Assembly: GCF_001467895.1 (NCBI RefSeq)
Contig: NZ_LNYO01000013.1
Span: 1,045,877 to 1,109,876 of the forward strand
Source of the DNA: Legionella nautarum
GTDB taxonomy: Bacteria; Pseudomonadota; Gammaproteobacteria; Legionellales; Legionellaceae
Length of the DNA: 64,000 nt
Direction: 5' to 3'
This document shows, piece by piece, positions 55,430 to 64,000 of the stretch (position 1 is the first letter of the stretch; each line of letters opens with the position of its first letter). A program made the position numbers and the translations under genes. A model generated the notes under the pieces. The model was not told where the DNA came from. It saw nothing but the letters and a program-made list of their open reading frames with translations, and searched no databases.

Positions 55430-56133
55430 CAACACAAAGGCTCAATATGAATATGTTCATCTTGTAAATAAATTTGACAAGGACCATTATGGGGCTCAAT
55501 TGCATCACTCAAACGATAAAAACCTGCAATTGATACAAGTTCAGCGTCCAGTGATTGACAAAAAATTCTTGCTTGCTTATCCCCAGAAATACCAGCTAAG
55601 GCTCTACCACGCAGCGCGCCATAGACATGGATATTACCATCTGCTAACAACTCCGCACCATGACTGACAGACGCAGTAATCACCAAATCCCCTCCTTTAC
55701 TAACTACTTGCTGACCGGAGCGAACAGGAGTGGTTAATAGCTTAGATTTTGCTTCTGCAGGAGCTGCTGACTGCTCTTCAATATTGTTTTCGATTAAAAT
55801 TTTATCTTGTGTGGAAGAAGCATGTAAAACAGCCATTCCTTGACATTGAGCAAGGGTCGCGAGAAGCGGATTTGCGCTTTGAATTGCAACGGGAACCAAA
55901 CTGTGTTCACGCAGGGATTGACAAAAAGCTTGCAAATCAAATTCAAGGTTGTCTATTGCGCTACAATCTAAGATAATTGGAGTTTTATCGAAAAAACGCG
56001 GTGCTTTTAAGATCGTTTCATCCAATTGTTGCGCAAATTGAGCTCTATCCGCGTTCAACAATTGTAAAACAGTAAAAGTATATAATCTTCCTTTCAACTT
56101 AAAAGCCTGTGATTTCAATAAATTATCACTCAT
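55429..56133 (-). CDS. minC: septum-site inhibitor MinC
   Basis: A 234-residue cell-division inhibitor that blocks FtsZ rings near poles. The N-terminal FtsZ-binding domain spans about 1-100 (AFKLKGRLYTFTVLQL). The C-terminal beta-helix dimerisation domain is about 125-225 with VRSGQQVVSKGGDLVIT, GAELLADGNIHVYGALRG and RIFCQSLDAELVSIAG. The first in-frame ATG is at 56154, but MSDNLLKSQAFKL at 56133 matches the family start. minD and minE are not adjacent. Followed immediately by lpxH. Confidence 0.92.
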   Translation of the reverse strand: MSDNLLKSQAFKLKGRLYTFTVLQLLNADRAQFAQQLDETILKAPRFFDKTPIILDCSAIDNLEFDLQAFCQSLREHSLVPVAIQSANPLLATLAQCQGMAVLHASSTQDKILIENNIEEQSAAPAEAKSKLLTTPVRSGQQVVSKGGDLVITASVSHGAELLADGNIHVYGALRGRALAGISGDKQARIFCQSLDAELVSIAGFYRLSDAIEPHNGPCQIYLQDEHIHIEPLC

Positions 56134-56204
56134 AACTATGATGTCCATCACCATGATTTTTGTTTATACTAACATGAGGGGACCAATAACAGAAGGATAT
56201 TGAC

Positions 56205-57899
56205 GTGGATAAAGTGTGGTTGAAATATTATCAAGATGGCGTGCCGCATGAAATTGATATTAATGAGTATTCCTCGCTTGTTTCTTTATTTGAAGATTCT
56301 TGTCGCAAATATTCTAAACATGTCGCCTATCTTAATTTAAGTAGCGAATTAACTTATGAAGAGCTTGACAAAAAAAGCCGCGAGTTTGCCACTTATTTAC
56401 AACAAAATCTCGGTTTTAAAAAAGGTACACGCGTCGCCATTATGATGCCTAATTTACTGCAATACCCCATTGCATTTTTTGGTATTTTGCGAGCTGGTTG
56501 TATCGTTGTAAATACCAATCCCCTCTACACGACTGACGAATTTATTCATCAAATGAATGACTCTGGCGCAGAGGCCATTGTTGTTCTTGCCAATTTTGCT
56601 AAAACAGTGGAAAAGGGGCTAGTACACACTAAAACAGTCAAACATATTATTGTTACTCAAATCGGTGATATCTTCCCCCTGTTCAAACGGTTAACGGTGA
56701 ACGCCGTAGTAAAATACATTAAAAAATTGGTTCCTAGTTATGAACTACCGCAAGCGATCCGTTTTAATGATGCATTAAAATTAGGTAAGAATAATCAATT
56801 CACTGCAATCAACCTGGATCATAAAGATATCGCTCTTCTTCAATATACGGGTGGGACTACCGGAGTTGCAAAAGGTGCGATTTTAACGCACGGCAATATG
56901 GTAGCGAATGTGCTACAAGCATATGCATGGATTTCACCCTTAAAAGTGAACGGGGATGATATCATCGTTACCGCTTTACCGCTTTATCACATCTTCTCGT
57001 TAACGGCCAATTGCCTGACTTTCCTTAAAGCAGGTTCAAAAAATATTTTGATTACTAATCCACGTGACATCCCCCATTTTATTGATGAAATCAAAAACAC
57101 AGGCTTCACCGCCATCACTGGTGTGAACACTTTGTTTAATGCATTGATGAACAGCCCTAAATTTCATGAGATTGATTTTTCAAAATTAAAATGTGCTTTG
57201 GCAGGGGGAATGGCTTTACAAAAAAGCGTGTCTCTCAAATGGCGCGAACTAACTAAATTCCGTATCTTGGAAGCTTATGGTTTAACAGAAACCAGCCCGG
57301 CTGCAACGATTAACCCAATGTATTTAGATGAATACAACGGCAGTATTGGCTTACCAATCCCTTCCACAACCGTTTCCATTCGTAATGAAGCGGGTACTGA
57401 AGTACCAATCGGGGAAGCTGGAGAGCTATGTATTAAAGGCCCTCAGGTAATGACCGGTTATTGGCAGCGTCCTGATGAAACAGCCTTAGTTTTCACAGAT
57501 GATGGTTTTTTAAAGACTGGGGATATCGCTAAGATTGATGAAAAAGGATTTGTCTATTTGGTCGACCGTAAAAAAGATATGATTGTCGTTTCAGGCTTCA
57601 ATGTTTACCCTAATGAGGTCGAGCAAGTTATTAGTATGATGTCAGGCGTGCTTGAGGTCGGTGTCGTTGGCATACAAGACGAGGAGTCTGGAGAGCGTGT
57701 TAAAGCTTGCATTGTAAAAAGAGACCCAGAACTTACTACTGAACAAGTGATTGCCCACTGCCGAAAACATCTGACCGGTTATAAAATCCCTAAAATTGTT
57801 GAGTTTTATAAAGAGTTACCAAAAACTAACGTAGGAAAAATTCTACGCCGTGCGTTAAGAGTGACAGAGGATGAAACAAAAGAAGCGAGTGCGGCTTAA
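56205..57899 (+). CDS. fadD: long-chain fatty acyl-CoA ligase
   Basis: A 564-residue AMP-forming acyl-CoA synthetase that activates fatty acids for uptake and beta-oxidation. The AMP-binding P-loop YTGGTTGVAKGAILTHG is near 210-226, and VEAYGLTETSPA-type motif (LEAYGLTETSPA, about 359-370), KTGDIAKID and the fatty-acyl signature DRKKDMIVVSGFNVYPNE (about 455-472) are all conserved. The C-terminal Lys (TNVGKILRR) is present. GTG start with AAGGA at 7 bases. Divergent from minC. Confidence 0.94.
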   Translation: MDKVWLKYYQDGVPHEIDINEYSSLVSLFEDSCRKYSKHVAYLNLSSELTYEELDKKSREFATYLQQNLGFKKGTRVAIMMPNLLQYPIAFFGILRAGCIVVNTNPLYTTDEFIHQMNDSGAEAIVVLANFAKTVEKGLVHTKTVKHIIVTQIGDIFPLFKRLTVNAVVKYIKKLVPSYELPQAIRFNDALKLGKNNQFTAINLDHKDIALLQYTGGTTGVAKGAILTHGNMVANVLQAYAWISPLKVNGDDIIVTALPLYHIFSLTANCLTFLKAGSKNILITNPRDIPHFIDEIKNTGFTAITGVNTLFNALMNSPKFHEIDFSKLKCALAGGMALQKSVSLKWRELTKFRILEAYGLTETSPAATINPMYLDEYNGSIGLPIPSTTVSIRNEAGTEVPIGEAGELCIKGPQVMTGYWQRPDETALVFTDDGFLKTGDIAKIDEKGFVYLVDRKKDMIVVSGFNVYPNEVEQVISMMSGVLEVGVVGIQDEESGERVKACIVKRDPELTTEQVIAHCRKHLTGYKIPKIVEFYKELPKTNVGKILRRALRVTEDETKEASAA

Positions 57900-57918
57900 T
57901 ATAGCCCCTCCCTTCTGT

Positions 57919-58010
57919 CTAGGTTTCGCGACTTGTTCGAGAGGCACAGAGATCTCAATATGAAAAAATCGCCTCAATAGCGCAGACAAGGCGCGGTACG
58001 TAGACAGATG
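57919..58010. repeat. two-hairpin dispersed element, copy 2 (family A)
   Basis: Contains TTCGCGACTTGTTCGAGAGG, then GAGATCTCAATATGAAAAAA and GCGCAGACAAGGCGCGGTAC followed by GTAGACAG, closely matching copy 1 at 24.6 kb in the same orientation. Stems are decayed compared with copy 1. It fills the gap between the convergent fadD and NUDIX genes, the same kind of site as copy 1. Confidence 0.7.
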
Positions 58011-58070
58011 AGCACTAAAATTTGCAACAAAACACCGGACAGGTCGCGTGGAACTGGGATGGGATAAGCG

Positions 58071-58568
58071 CTAATCAGGAATCAATTGCATCATAATCCG
58101 AGCGGTAGCCCCCCAAACATAATGCCTACTTGCAATGAACTGATAAGTTCTTAAATTAATACCCGAACGGCTTATTTGGATTTCTCGATAATTTGCTTTT
58201 TTAACAACCTCATTAAGCGGTAAAAAAAATACTTCATCAACCTCATTTTCATCGGCTTGATAAGGAGACAACTGATCTACTGAAGCGAGCCAAGGGTGAA
58301 TAATAAAACCAGTCAGTGTTTGCTCAGGTCGCATTGACTTTTGTAATTGGATTCGTGAGGAAATGATTCCCAATTCTTCTTCTAATTCACGTAAAGCAGT
58401 GTCATATAAACTCTTATCCCCTACTTGCCAGCGGCCACCTGGGAAACAAATTTCACCAGGATGAGTGCGCAGTGTTTTAGATCTTTGAGTCAAGACTAGA
58501 GTGTCACTTGAAAGCTCATGCAGAACCACAACCGCTGCATTTTGAGGTGTTAAATGTTTATAGTCCAT
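58071..58568 (-). CDS. NUDIX hydrolase, probable CoA pyrophosphatase (NudL-like)
   Basis: A 165-residue NUDIX protein. The NUDIX box is GGRWQVGDKSLYDTALRELE with the catalytic EELG at its end (about 45-68). ICFPGGR directly before it and the C-terminal hydrophobic region match the YeaB/NudL coenzyme-A pyrophosphatase branch. It overlaps the pabB end by 11 bases. Possible roles are CoA turnover or removal of damaged nucleotides. Confidence 0.87.
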   Translation of the reverse strand: MDYKHLTPQNAAVVVLHELSSDTLVLTQRSKTLRTHPGEICFPGGRWQVGDKSLYDTALRELEEELGIISSRIQLQKSMRPEQTLTGFIIHPWLASVDQLSPYQADENEVDEVFFLPLNEVVKKANYREIQISRSGINLRTYQFIASRHYVWGATARIMMQLIPD

Positions 58569-59877
58569 TTATTATCGCTGCAATTTTGGTGAAACATTCC
58601 AGGTATTCATCTTCCCAATTAGAATCAATCACTATCCCACCCCCTGCAGCAAGGTGCAAGGTTTCCTGTCGAGCGACTATTGTGCGAATAGCAATATTGC
58701 TATCAAAACGGCCATGTCGAGAAAAATAACCAATCGATCCACAATAAAGTCCCCGTGCATAAGCTTCCTGTTCAGCAATGATCCGCATTGCCTCTAGTTT
58801 GGGAGCACCAGTGATCGAACCTCCAGGGAAGCATGCAGCAAAGACCTCCAGCATTGATTTATTTTCTAAACAAAGCGCTTCTATATGACTTACTAAATGA
58901 TGCACTGCTGGATAACTTTCAACGACACACAAATCACGCACCTTTACTGAACCAGGTTCAGCAATTTTGCCTAAGTCATTACGCAATAAATCAACAATCA
59001 TGACATTTTCCGCGTTATTTTTACTCGACGCTAATAGACGCTTGCGTAACAACTCATCTTCTTGAGGGTTTGATGAACGTTTTTCAGTGCCTTTGATGGG
59101 TGAAGTTAAGATTTTTCGATGATCCATCATTAAAAACCGTTCGGGTGAAAAACTAAGTATTTCTGTTTCTGGAAAGCGCAAGAAAGCAGAATAAGGAACA
59201 GGATTATTCTTGATGATTTTCTTATACAGACCCCAAACATCGCCTTGATATTTTGCCTTAAAAGCTTGGCTATAGTTCACTTGATAGGAACGCCCACAGC
59301 ATAAATCCTGATAAATGGCATGAAAGGCATTTCGATAGGCCTCTTTAGCCACTAAAGGCGCAAATTCTTTCGTTAAAATGAAAGAATCTGTCTCACTACT
59401 AGAACTTCTTTCCCAAATCGCAAGTACTTCATTAACTAGCTCCGCCGTTTCTGATCTTGTATTTGCCGCAAATAGACTTATTTTCTTTAAGTTGTGATCA
59501 CTAATAAGGGCCCAATCATATAGACCAAGATGAACGAGCGGCATATTCTTTAATTCAGGTTGTGGAACTGAATTTATCCCCACGAGACTCGTAGCAAAAT
59601 CATAGGAAAAATAACCAATCGCACCTCCCTGAAAAGGCAAGTCAAGTTGTGAAACAATGGGGGAAATTAGCTCTTGTAACTGATTAAAAATATCAGTTGT
59701 ACTCGATGCTTCTCCAATCTTAAATTGTTCGTAGGGATAAGCACTGAGAATGTCATAACGCCCCCCCTTTCGATCGCTAGTATGCAATAGAACAAACCCT
59801 GGCAAAGGCGCTAATTTCTGGTAGTTTTCGATTAAATTATTGCTGTAATCTAACTCATAAATATTCATTTTGGACAT
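58558..59877 (-). CDS. pabB: aminodeoxychorismate synthase component I
   Basis: A 439-residue chorismate-binding enzyme that aminates chorismate on the route to p-aminobenzoate and folate. N-terminal domain about 1-165. The chorismate-utilising core shows GRSYQVNYSQAFKAKYQ (about 195-211), FLRFPETEILSFSPERFL, SPIKGTEKR (near 263), VMIVDLLRNDLGKIAEPG and FPGGSITGAPK (near 354). IAIRTI follows. The Pro-Ile-Lys-Gly-Thr motif argues for PabB rather than TrpE. AGGAA precedes the ATG. folK, also folate, lies at 43.5 kb. Confidence 0.93.
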   Translation of the reverse strand: MSKMNIYELDYSNNLIENYQKLAPLPGFVLLHTSDRKGGRYDILSAYPYEQFKIGEASSTTDIFNQLQELISPIVSQLDLPFQGGAIGYFSYDFATSLVGINSVPQPELKNMPLVHLGLYDWALISDHNLKKISLFAANTRSETAELVNEVLAIWERSSSSETDSFILTKEFAPLVAKEAYRNAFHAIYQDLCCGRSYQVNYSQAFKAKYQGDVWGLYKKIIKNNPVPYSAFLRFPETEILSFSPERFLMMDHRKILTSPIKGTEKRSSNPQEDELLRKRLLASSKNNAENVMIVDLLRNDLGKIAEPGSVKVRDLCVVESYPAVHHLVSHIEALCLENKSMLEVFAACFPGGSITGAPKLEAMRIIAEQEAYARGLYCGSIGYFSRHGRFDSNIAIRTIVARQETLHLAAGGGIVIDSNWEDEYLECFTKIAAIINGL

Positions 59878-59935
59878 TAATATTCCTAGTTAAACAATTT
59901 TTTTTAAAAAACACTTTACGCACCAGGGGAGAAAA

Positions 59936-62077
59936 TTGTACATTTCGAGCTCTTTTTCTCAAAATTATAAAATAACCATGACTAATTGTTACATTAAAGA
60001 TAATAAATCTCTTAGTTTTCGAGGCTCTCCTTTAGTTTGGGAATACGATGAGGACACAGATACTGCTGTTTGTCTTTTTAAGGTCATTGGCGCTTCTATA
60101 AAAACAGATAAAAAAAGCATCATTGCATACCTATCAAAACAAAAAATTGAAGGGCTCGTCATTAATGGGGAAACCGCCACTCTTTCAAATGTAAAAAAGA
60201 ACTATGCAAAAGAGTTTATGACGATTGTACCTGCACCACAACCATTTATCCCTCAACTTAATCTTACAAAAATGCCATCTCTGTCACCAAAACCCGTACC
60301 CGTTTCACGGCAACCAGAGGTACGTCGTTTAACTCGCTCGCAGAATATGCTGCCAAGAAAAGATGTACAAGGTTTTTTTCCTGCATCACCTGAAAAGGAA
60401 GAAGTGAAACCCATAGAACCGCCAAGAGATTCATCGCCACAATCTATTACTCAATCAACTTCTGTGACGACGCAAACAAGTCAGACAAGCTCTTCTGATA
60501 AAATATCACCTGAAAATGAACCTACAGGATTAAAGTTTGAGGCAGTGCTTCCACCAGACGCTCCAGGGGATTTGAGAAAGTATCTAATTGAAGAAAAGAC
60601 TACTGCAAAAGTTCGTGTTGCTGATGAATACGTTATTAAAGAAAGCGCTAGTTATTTTAGGAATAAAGATGAAAGAGAGGCTCAAAAAACCACTGTTTTT
60701 GAATCAGTAGCAACAATTCAGAAAGCTAACGTAACCGAATGTAATAAGGGATTACATGTTATCAGAGAACTCCAGCTAGAAACATTTAAAAAATTATTTA
60801 ATCACGTGCTGGCACCCTTATATTCGAAAAAAAAGGCACCTCAAAAATTAATTCAGTTTTTTCAGGCAGCGATGAAAAATGCAATATTTAACACGTTTGA
60901 AGGTGAAACATCACCTAATGAATCTGTAAATATCGGACTTACTTATCTAGAAAAATCAAAAGAAGAGATCGAAGGGAAATCTCAAGACCTTGCTAAAGAA
61001 ATGCTCCATCAAGCAATTTTTGCAAGGGCAAGAGTGCATCTAAGAGCTTTCCGATTTTTCATAACCAACGACATTAAAAGTGATGCATTAACAGGAGATG
61101 AAAGCATTCAGGCTGAATTAAATGCTTTAAAATTAGCTTTAAAAGAACGAAGGGAATTATTCGCTGAAGCCTGTGCATTATTAGAAGAGCAAACTGAATT
61201 AACAGGAAAATCAGGCCGACTTGCTACCAAACATGATCTTATTAGGTGGGAAATTGAGACATTGGTGAATGAAAAAAAGGATCTTCCTCTTAAATTCTTA
61301 TTAGACAAATATAAAGAATTTGACATGATTGAGGTTTCTATTTTTGAAGAGGCAAAAAAAAGAACACCTCTGTGCGAAAAACAACATGAAAATCTCGTTG
61401 TAGATGGATATTCATGTTTTCAATTTATCAAAAACTTTCTTGTAGAAAGATTTAGCGAGAAAAAAGAGTCTAAAAAAAGAGAACTTAAGAAAAACGAGCA
61501 TATTGAATCAATTACAGATCAAATTATTGCAAATACTATTGGCTTAATTCAAAGTAATTTCCATGCCCTCCATCATATTGATCCCCGGGTCCCAATTATA
61601 TATCCCTACAAAAACAAAGACTTTTATTTTTCCCTAAGCACGCTCGCACAACTTAAAGAAGAACTTTCTCAACTAGAATCCAAGCTAGAACAAAAAGAAT
61701 ATGACAAACCGAAACATGAAGAAGAATTAGTTGAGATTTGCACGAGTTGGCTTTTTGGCTTTATTGAGGGACTATTACAATCTAAAGTAAAAATAGAATC
61801 GAGTGCATTAGACCATGCCAGCAAAGAAGGTAGAGCCCCAACGCCTAGACGAAATCGCTCAAGCTCAGAGTCTAAAAATAAAGACAATGTCATCCTTTCT
61901 CCAAGAAATGTTATTGGTGGCTTATTCAGAAGCAAATCTGACCGAGACACCAAATCTACATCTACATCTGAAGAAGACACACACCGCCCCAAAACACCTA
62001 GGAATTTATCTTCAGGTGCCAAGCTTGACTCTGAAGTTAGCGCAGAAAAAAACGGAGCCGCTACGCTAAATCCCTGA
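59936..62077 (+). CDS. large unknown protein with low-complexity linkers; candidate effector
   Basis: A 713-residue protein without a recognised domain. The N-terminal about 85 residues are alpha/beta (NKSLSFRGSPLVWEYDE). A Pro/Ser/Thr-rich linker follows (about 90-200). A long helical body (about 200-630) has coiled-coil-like stretches, and the tail is Ser/Arg-rich (TPRRNRSSSES, TSTSEEDTHRPKTPRN). The TTG start is supported by AGGGGAG at 5-6 bases; the first ATG at 59978 has no SD. No signal peptide. Composition and tail resemble Dot/Icm substrates, but that is inference. It is followed by a strong hairpin. Confidence 0.65.
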   Translation: MYISSSFSQNYKITMTNCYIKDNKSLSFRGSPLVWEYDEDTDTAVCLFKVIGASIKTDKKSIIAYLSKQKIEGLVINGETATLSNVKKNYAKEFMTIVPAPQPFIPQLNLTKMPSLSPKPVPVSRQPEVRRLTRSQNMLPRKDVQGFFPASPEKEEVKPIEPPRDSSPQSITQSTSVTTQTSQTSSSDKISPENEPTGLKFEAVLPPDAPGDLRKYLIEEKTTAKVRVADEYVIKESASYFRNKDEREAQKTTVFESVATIQKANVTECNKGLHVIRELQLETFKKLFNHVLAPLYSKKKAPQKLIQFFQAAMKNAIFNTFEGETSPNESVNIGLTYLEKSKEEIEGKSQDLAKEMLHQAIFARARVHLRAFRFFITNDIKSDALTGDESIQAELNALKLALKERRELFAEACALLEEQTELTGKSGRLATKHDLIRWEIETLVNEKKDLPLKFLLDKYKEFDMIEVSIFEEAKKRTPLCEKQHENLVVDGYSCFQFIKNFLVERFSEKKESKKRELKKNEHIESITDQIIANTIGLIQSNFHALHHIDPRVPIIYPYKNKDFYFSLSTLAQLKEELSQLESKLEQKEYDKPKHEEELVEICTSWLFGFIEGLLQSKVKIESSALDHASKEGRAPTPRRNRSSSESKNKDNVILSPRNVIGGLFRSKSDRDTKSTSTSEEDTHRPKTPRNLSSGAKLDSEVSAEKNGAATLNP

Positions 62078-62089
62078 TAGGATTTTGAT

Positions 62090-62125
62090 GCATGCAACCA
62101 GAAAGATTCCATCCTGGTTGCATGC
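62090..62125 (+). terminator. hairpin after the large unknown gene
   Basis: Perfect 12-bp stem GCATGCAACCAG / CTGGTTGCATGC with a 12-base loop, 13 bases after the stop. A direct T-run is missing (CTAGTTTTT comes about 30 bases later), so it is a likely terminator or mRNA-end structure ahead of the pdh genes. Confidence 0.65.
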
Positions 62126-62215
62126 TAGCAACGGAGAATTGGCTTTAGTCCCTAGTTTTTACAAAAAAATCTGAGTATTCTATTGGCCACGCGTTGTTAA
62201 TAAAGGAGACCGACC

Positions 62216-63289
62216 GTGGCTATAGTCGCCCGATTTGAAATACCCTTTAGCCAAGTGCTTAATGAAAAGGGGGAAATTTGTGACGCTTTACCTGATTTTA
62301 CTAATAATGCTGATATGTTGAAGGACCTCTATCGCGTAATGGTGCGTACTAGAATGTTCGATAAAAAAGCAATTGCCCTGCAACGAACTGGTAAAATGGG
62401 TACCTATGCGCCAATTAATGGTCAGGAAGCAATCTCCACAGCGATTGGCCATGCAATGCGACCGGAAGATGTATTTATCCCTTATTATCGTGATTATGCC
62501 GCTCAGTTCCAGCGTGGTGTAAAAATGTCTGAGATCTTAAGCTACTGGGGTGGTGATGAGCGCGGCAGTCGATTTGAACACAATACCGAAGATTTGCCTA
62601 TTTCGGTACCTATTGCCTCTCAATGCCTGCATGCTGCCGGTGTTGCCTTTGCTTTTAAATATCGTAATGAGCCCCGTGTTGCTGTAGTTTGCCTGGGTGA
62701 AGGCGGTACTTCTGAGGGTGATTTTTATGAAGCAATGAATGTCGCTGGTATTTGGAATTTACCCGTAGTTTTTGTCGTCAATAATAACCGGTGGGCTATC
62801 TCGGTTCCGCTTTCCAAGCAAACAGCGACCCAAACGGTTGCTCAAAAAGCGATAGCTGCAGGTTTTTCGGGTATTCAAATTGATGGCAATGATGTTTTGG
62901 TTTGCCGAAAAGTGATCGGTGAAGCTATCGAAAAAGCCCGTCGTGGCGAAGGACCTACCCTGGTTGAGGCATTGACTTATCGGCTCTGTGATCATACAAC
63001 CGCCGATGATGCCACTCGTTATCAACCACCCAGTGAAGTCGAAGAAGCCAAATTAAAAGAACCAATTACTCGGTTTAAGCATTTTTTAGAACAACAAAAA
63101 ATATGGGATAAAACGCAAGAAGATCAATTAACGAAGGAAAGCAACGAAGCAGTTCAGCAAGCCGTGGATGACTATCTCAGTCAAGAAAAGCAGCCGATTA
63201 GCAGTATTTTTGATTATCATTTTGCTGAGCTACCTTCTTATTTAATTGAGCAACGCGCTATCGCCATGGAGGAAGCGACTCATGCCTGA
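62216..63289 (+). CDS. pdhA: pyruvate (2-oxoacid) dehydrogenase E1 component alpha subunit
   Basis: A 357-residue thiamine-diphosphate enzyme subunit of the alpha2beta2 type. It shows RTRMFDKKAIALQRTGKMG (about 42-60), RDYAAQFQRG, and the TPP motif GEGGTSEGDFYEAMN to VVNNNRWAISVP (about 161-200). The phosphorylation-loop-like YRLCDHTTADDATRY follows. GTG start with AAAGGAGA upstream. Overlaps the beta gene by 8 bases. Branched-chain substrate cannot be excluded by sequence alone, but pyruvate is usual in Legionella-type gene order. Confidence 0.9.
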   Translation: MAIVARFEIPFSQVLNEKGEICDALPDFTNNADMLKDLYRVMVRTRMFDKKAIALQRTGKMGTYAPINGQEAISTAIGHAMRPEDVFIPYYRDYAAQFQRGVKMSEILSYWGGDERGSRFEHNTEDLPISVPIASQCLHAAGVAFAFKYRNEPRVAVVCLGEGGTSEGDFYEAMNVAGIWNLPVVFVVNNNRWAISVPLSKQTATQTVAQKAIAAGFSGIQIDGNDVLVCRKVIGEAIEKARRGEGPTLVEALTYRLCDHTTADDATRYQPPSEVEEAKLKEPITRFKHFLEQQKIWDKTQEDQLTKESNEAVQQAVDDYLSQEKQPISSIFDYHFAELPSYLIEQRAIAMEEATHA

Positions 63290-64000
63290 TATAACCTTAG
63301 TTGAAGCAGTAACCCAAGCTTTAGCTTATGAATTAGCTAACGATGAAAATGTAGTCGTTTTCGGTGAAGATGTCGGTAAAAACGGAGGGGTATTTCGCGC
63401 AACGGTAGGCTTGCAAGACCGTTTTGGTGAACGTCGTGTTTTTGATTCCCCTCTTGCTGAATCAATGATTGGCGGTCTAGCGATTGGGATGTCATTGCAA
63501 GGTTTAAGACCCGTCGCAGAATTCCAGTTTATGGGCTTCATCTACCCTGCCATGAATCAAATTATTGCTCATGCAGCAAGAATGAGAAACCGTACTCGTG
63601 GCCGTTTACATTGTCCTATTGTATTCCGTGCACCTTTTGGTGGTGGTATTAGAGCGCCAGAACACCATTCAGAAAGCACCGAAGCCTTATTTGCACATAT
63701 TCCTGGTTTGCAGGTGGTTATTCCCTCCTCGCCCAAAAGAGCCTATGGCTTACTTCTCGCTGCAATAAGAAATCCAGATCCCGTTATTTTTCTTGAGCCC
63801 AAGCGAATCTACCGTTTAGTCAAGCAACCCGTTGAAGACAATGGCGAGGCACTGCCACTTGGCAAATGCTTCACTCTACGAGAAGGTGATGATGTGACCT
63901 TAATTAGCTGGGGAGCTAGCATGCATGAAACCATGCAAGCGGCGAAACAACTTGATGCTGAAGGGATCTCCTGTGAAGTCATTGATATCGCGACAATTAA
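63282..64000 (+). CDS. pdhB: pyruvate (2-oxoacid) dehydrogenase E1 component beta subunit, 3'-partial
   Basis: The first 239 codons of the beta subunit, cut by the window end. The product begins MPDITLVEAVTQALAYEL and continues VVVFGEDVGKNGGVFRATVG (TPP/alpha-contact region), RVFDSPLAES, GLAIGMSLQGLRPVAEFQF, and RAPFGGGIRAPEHHSES. The beta-subunit signatures are complete in the visible part. Its start overlaps the alpha gene by 8 bases (ATGCCTGA). E2 is expected next, outside the window. Confidence 0.93.
   Translation, partial: MPDITLVEAVTQALAYELANDENVVVFGEDVGKNGGVFRATVGLQDRFGERRVFDSPLAESMIGGLAIGMSLQGLRPVAEFQFMGFIYPAMNQIIAHAARMRNRTRGRLHCPIVFRAPFGGGIRAPEHHSESTEALFAHIPGLQVVIPSSPKRAYGLLLAAIRNPDPVIFLEPKRIYRLVKQPVEDNGEALPLGKCFTLREGDDVTLISWGASMHETMQAAKQLDAEGISCEVIDIATI

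Noticed and set aside
61669-62112. 147-codon leftward frame antisense to the large unknown gene
   Set aside because: It is Ser/Leu-rich as expected from the complement of Lys/Glu-rich coding sequence, and overlaps the terminator hairpin.

Overview
The window looks like a chromosomal segment of Legionella or a close Legionellales relative. It is AT-rich. It carries a DedA/LssY-type membrane protein, a pilBCD locus, an ankyrin-repeat fusion protein and two large low-complexity proteins of the kind seen among Legionella effectors, mixed with ordinary gammaproteobacterial housekeeping genes. This assignment rests on gene content and protein style, not on a database search. No rRNA, tRNA, CRISPR array, prophage, transposase or replication origin was seen. 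Both window ends cut a gene: the helicase-ankyrin gene on the left and the pyruvate dehydrogenase E1 beta gene on the right.

Layout. 1-3.5 kb: an SF1 helicase-like/ankyrin fusion open at its 5' end. 3.7-13.6 kb: an envelope region with an LysM L,D-transpeptidase, RlpA, a dacA-dat-ybeD-lipB operon, a DedA/PAP2-like/LssY fusion, a phosphatase, a membrane protein and a second (YafK-like) L,D-transpeptidase. 13.6-15.5 kb: hpt, a DUF1820 protein and a methyltransferase, all leftward. 15.6-21.7 kb: pilB-pilC-pilD, then a secreted alpha/beta hydrolase and a leftward Sel1-like/membrane pair. 22-30 kb: ppsR, an AidB-like acyl-CoA dehydrogenase, a leftward prpB-prpC-prpD methylcitrate operon, a small alpha/beta protein and a PhzF enzyme. 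30-34 kb: mnmC and a POT-like transporter. 34.6-38 kb: pta-ackA facing an adenosine-kinase-like gene and hemL. 40-44.5 kb: rubredoxin, hemJ, terC, pcnB-folK and a universal stress protein. 44.5-52 kb: the classic leftward ndk, rlmN, pilF, rodZ-like, hisS, yfgM, bamB, der series. 52-56 kb: a coiled-coil unknown, miaE, an unknown gene overlapping lpxH, lpxH and minC. 56-64 kb: fadD, pabB-NUDIX, a large unknown protein and the start of pdhA-pdhB.

Themes. Peptidoglycan remodelling is dense in the first 14 kb, with two L,D-transpeptidases, a D,D-carboxypeptidase, RlpA and a D-amino acid aminotransferase. Short-chain acyl and acetyl metabolism recurs: methylcitrate cycle, Pta-AckA, acyl-CoA dehydrogenase, FadD, pyruvate dehydrogenase and PpsR. 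PilB, PilC, PilD and PilF serve type IV pili, and PilD normally also serves type II secretion.

Intergenic space is not empty. At least three families of dispersed palindromic sequences recur: a two-hairpin element (24.6, 34.1 and 57.9 kb), a CCGTTCGNACTGAG element usually in inverted pairs (30.1, 32.4 and 40.6-40.9 kb), and a TTGGGCCAAGGCCCAA hairpin used at gene ends (14.7 and 37.9 kb). The strongest candidates for new biology are the helicase-ankyrin fusion, the two unrecognised proteins at 53.8 and 59.9 kb, and the LssY-type fusion whose PAP2-like middle lacks its catalytic residues.
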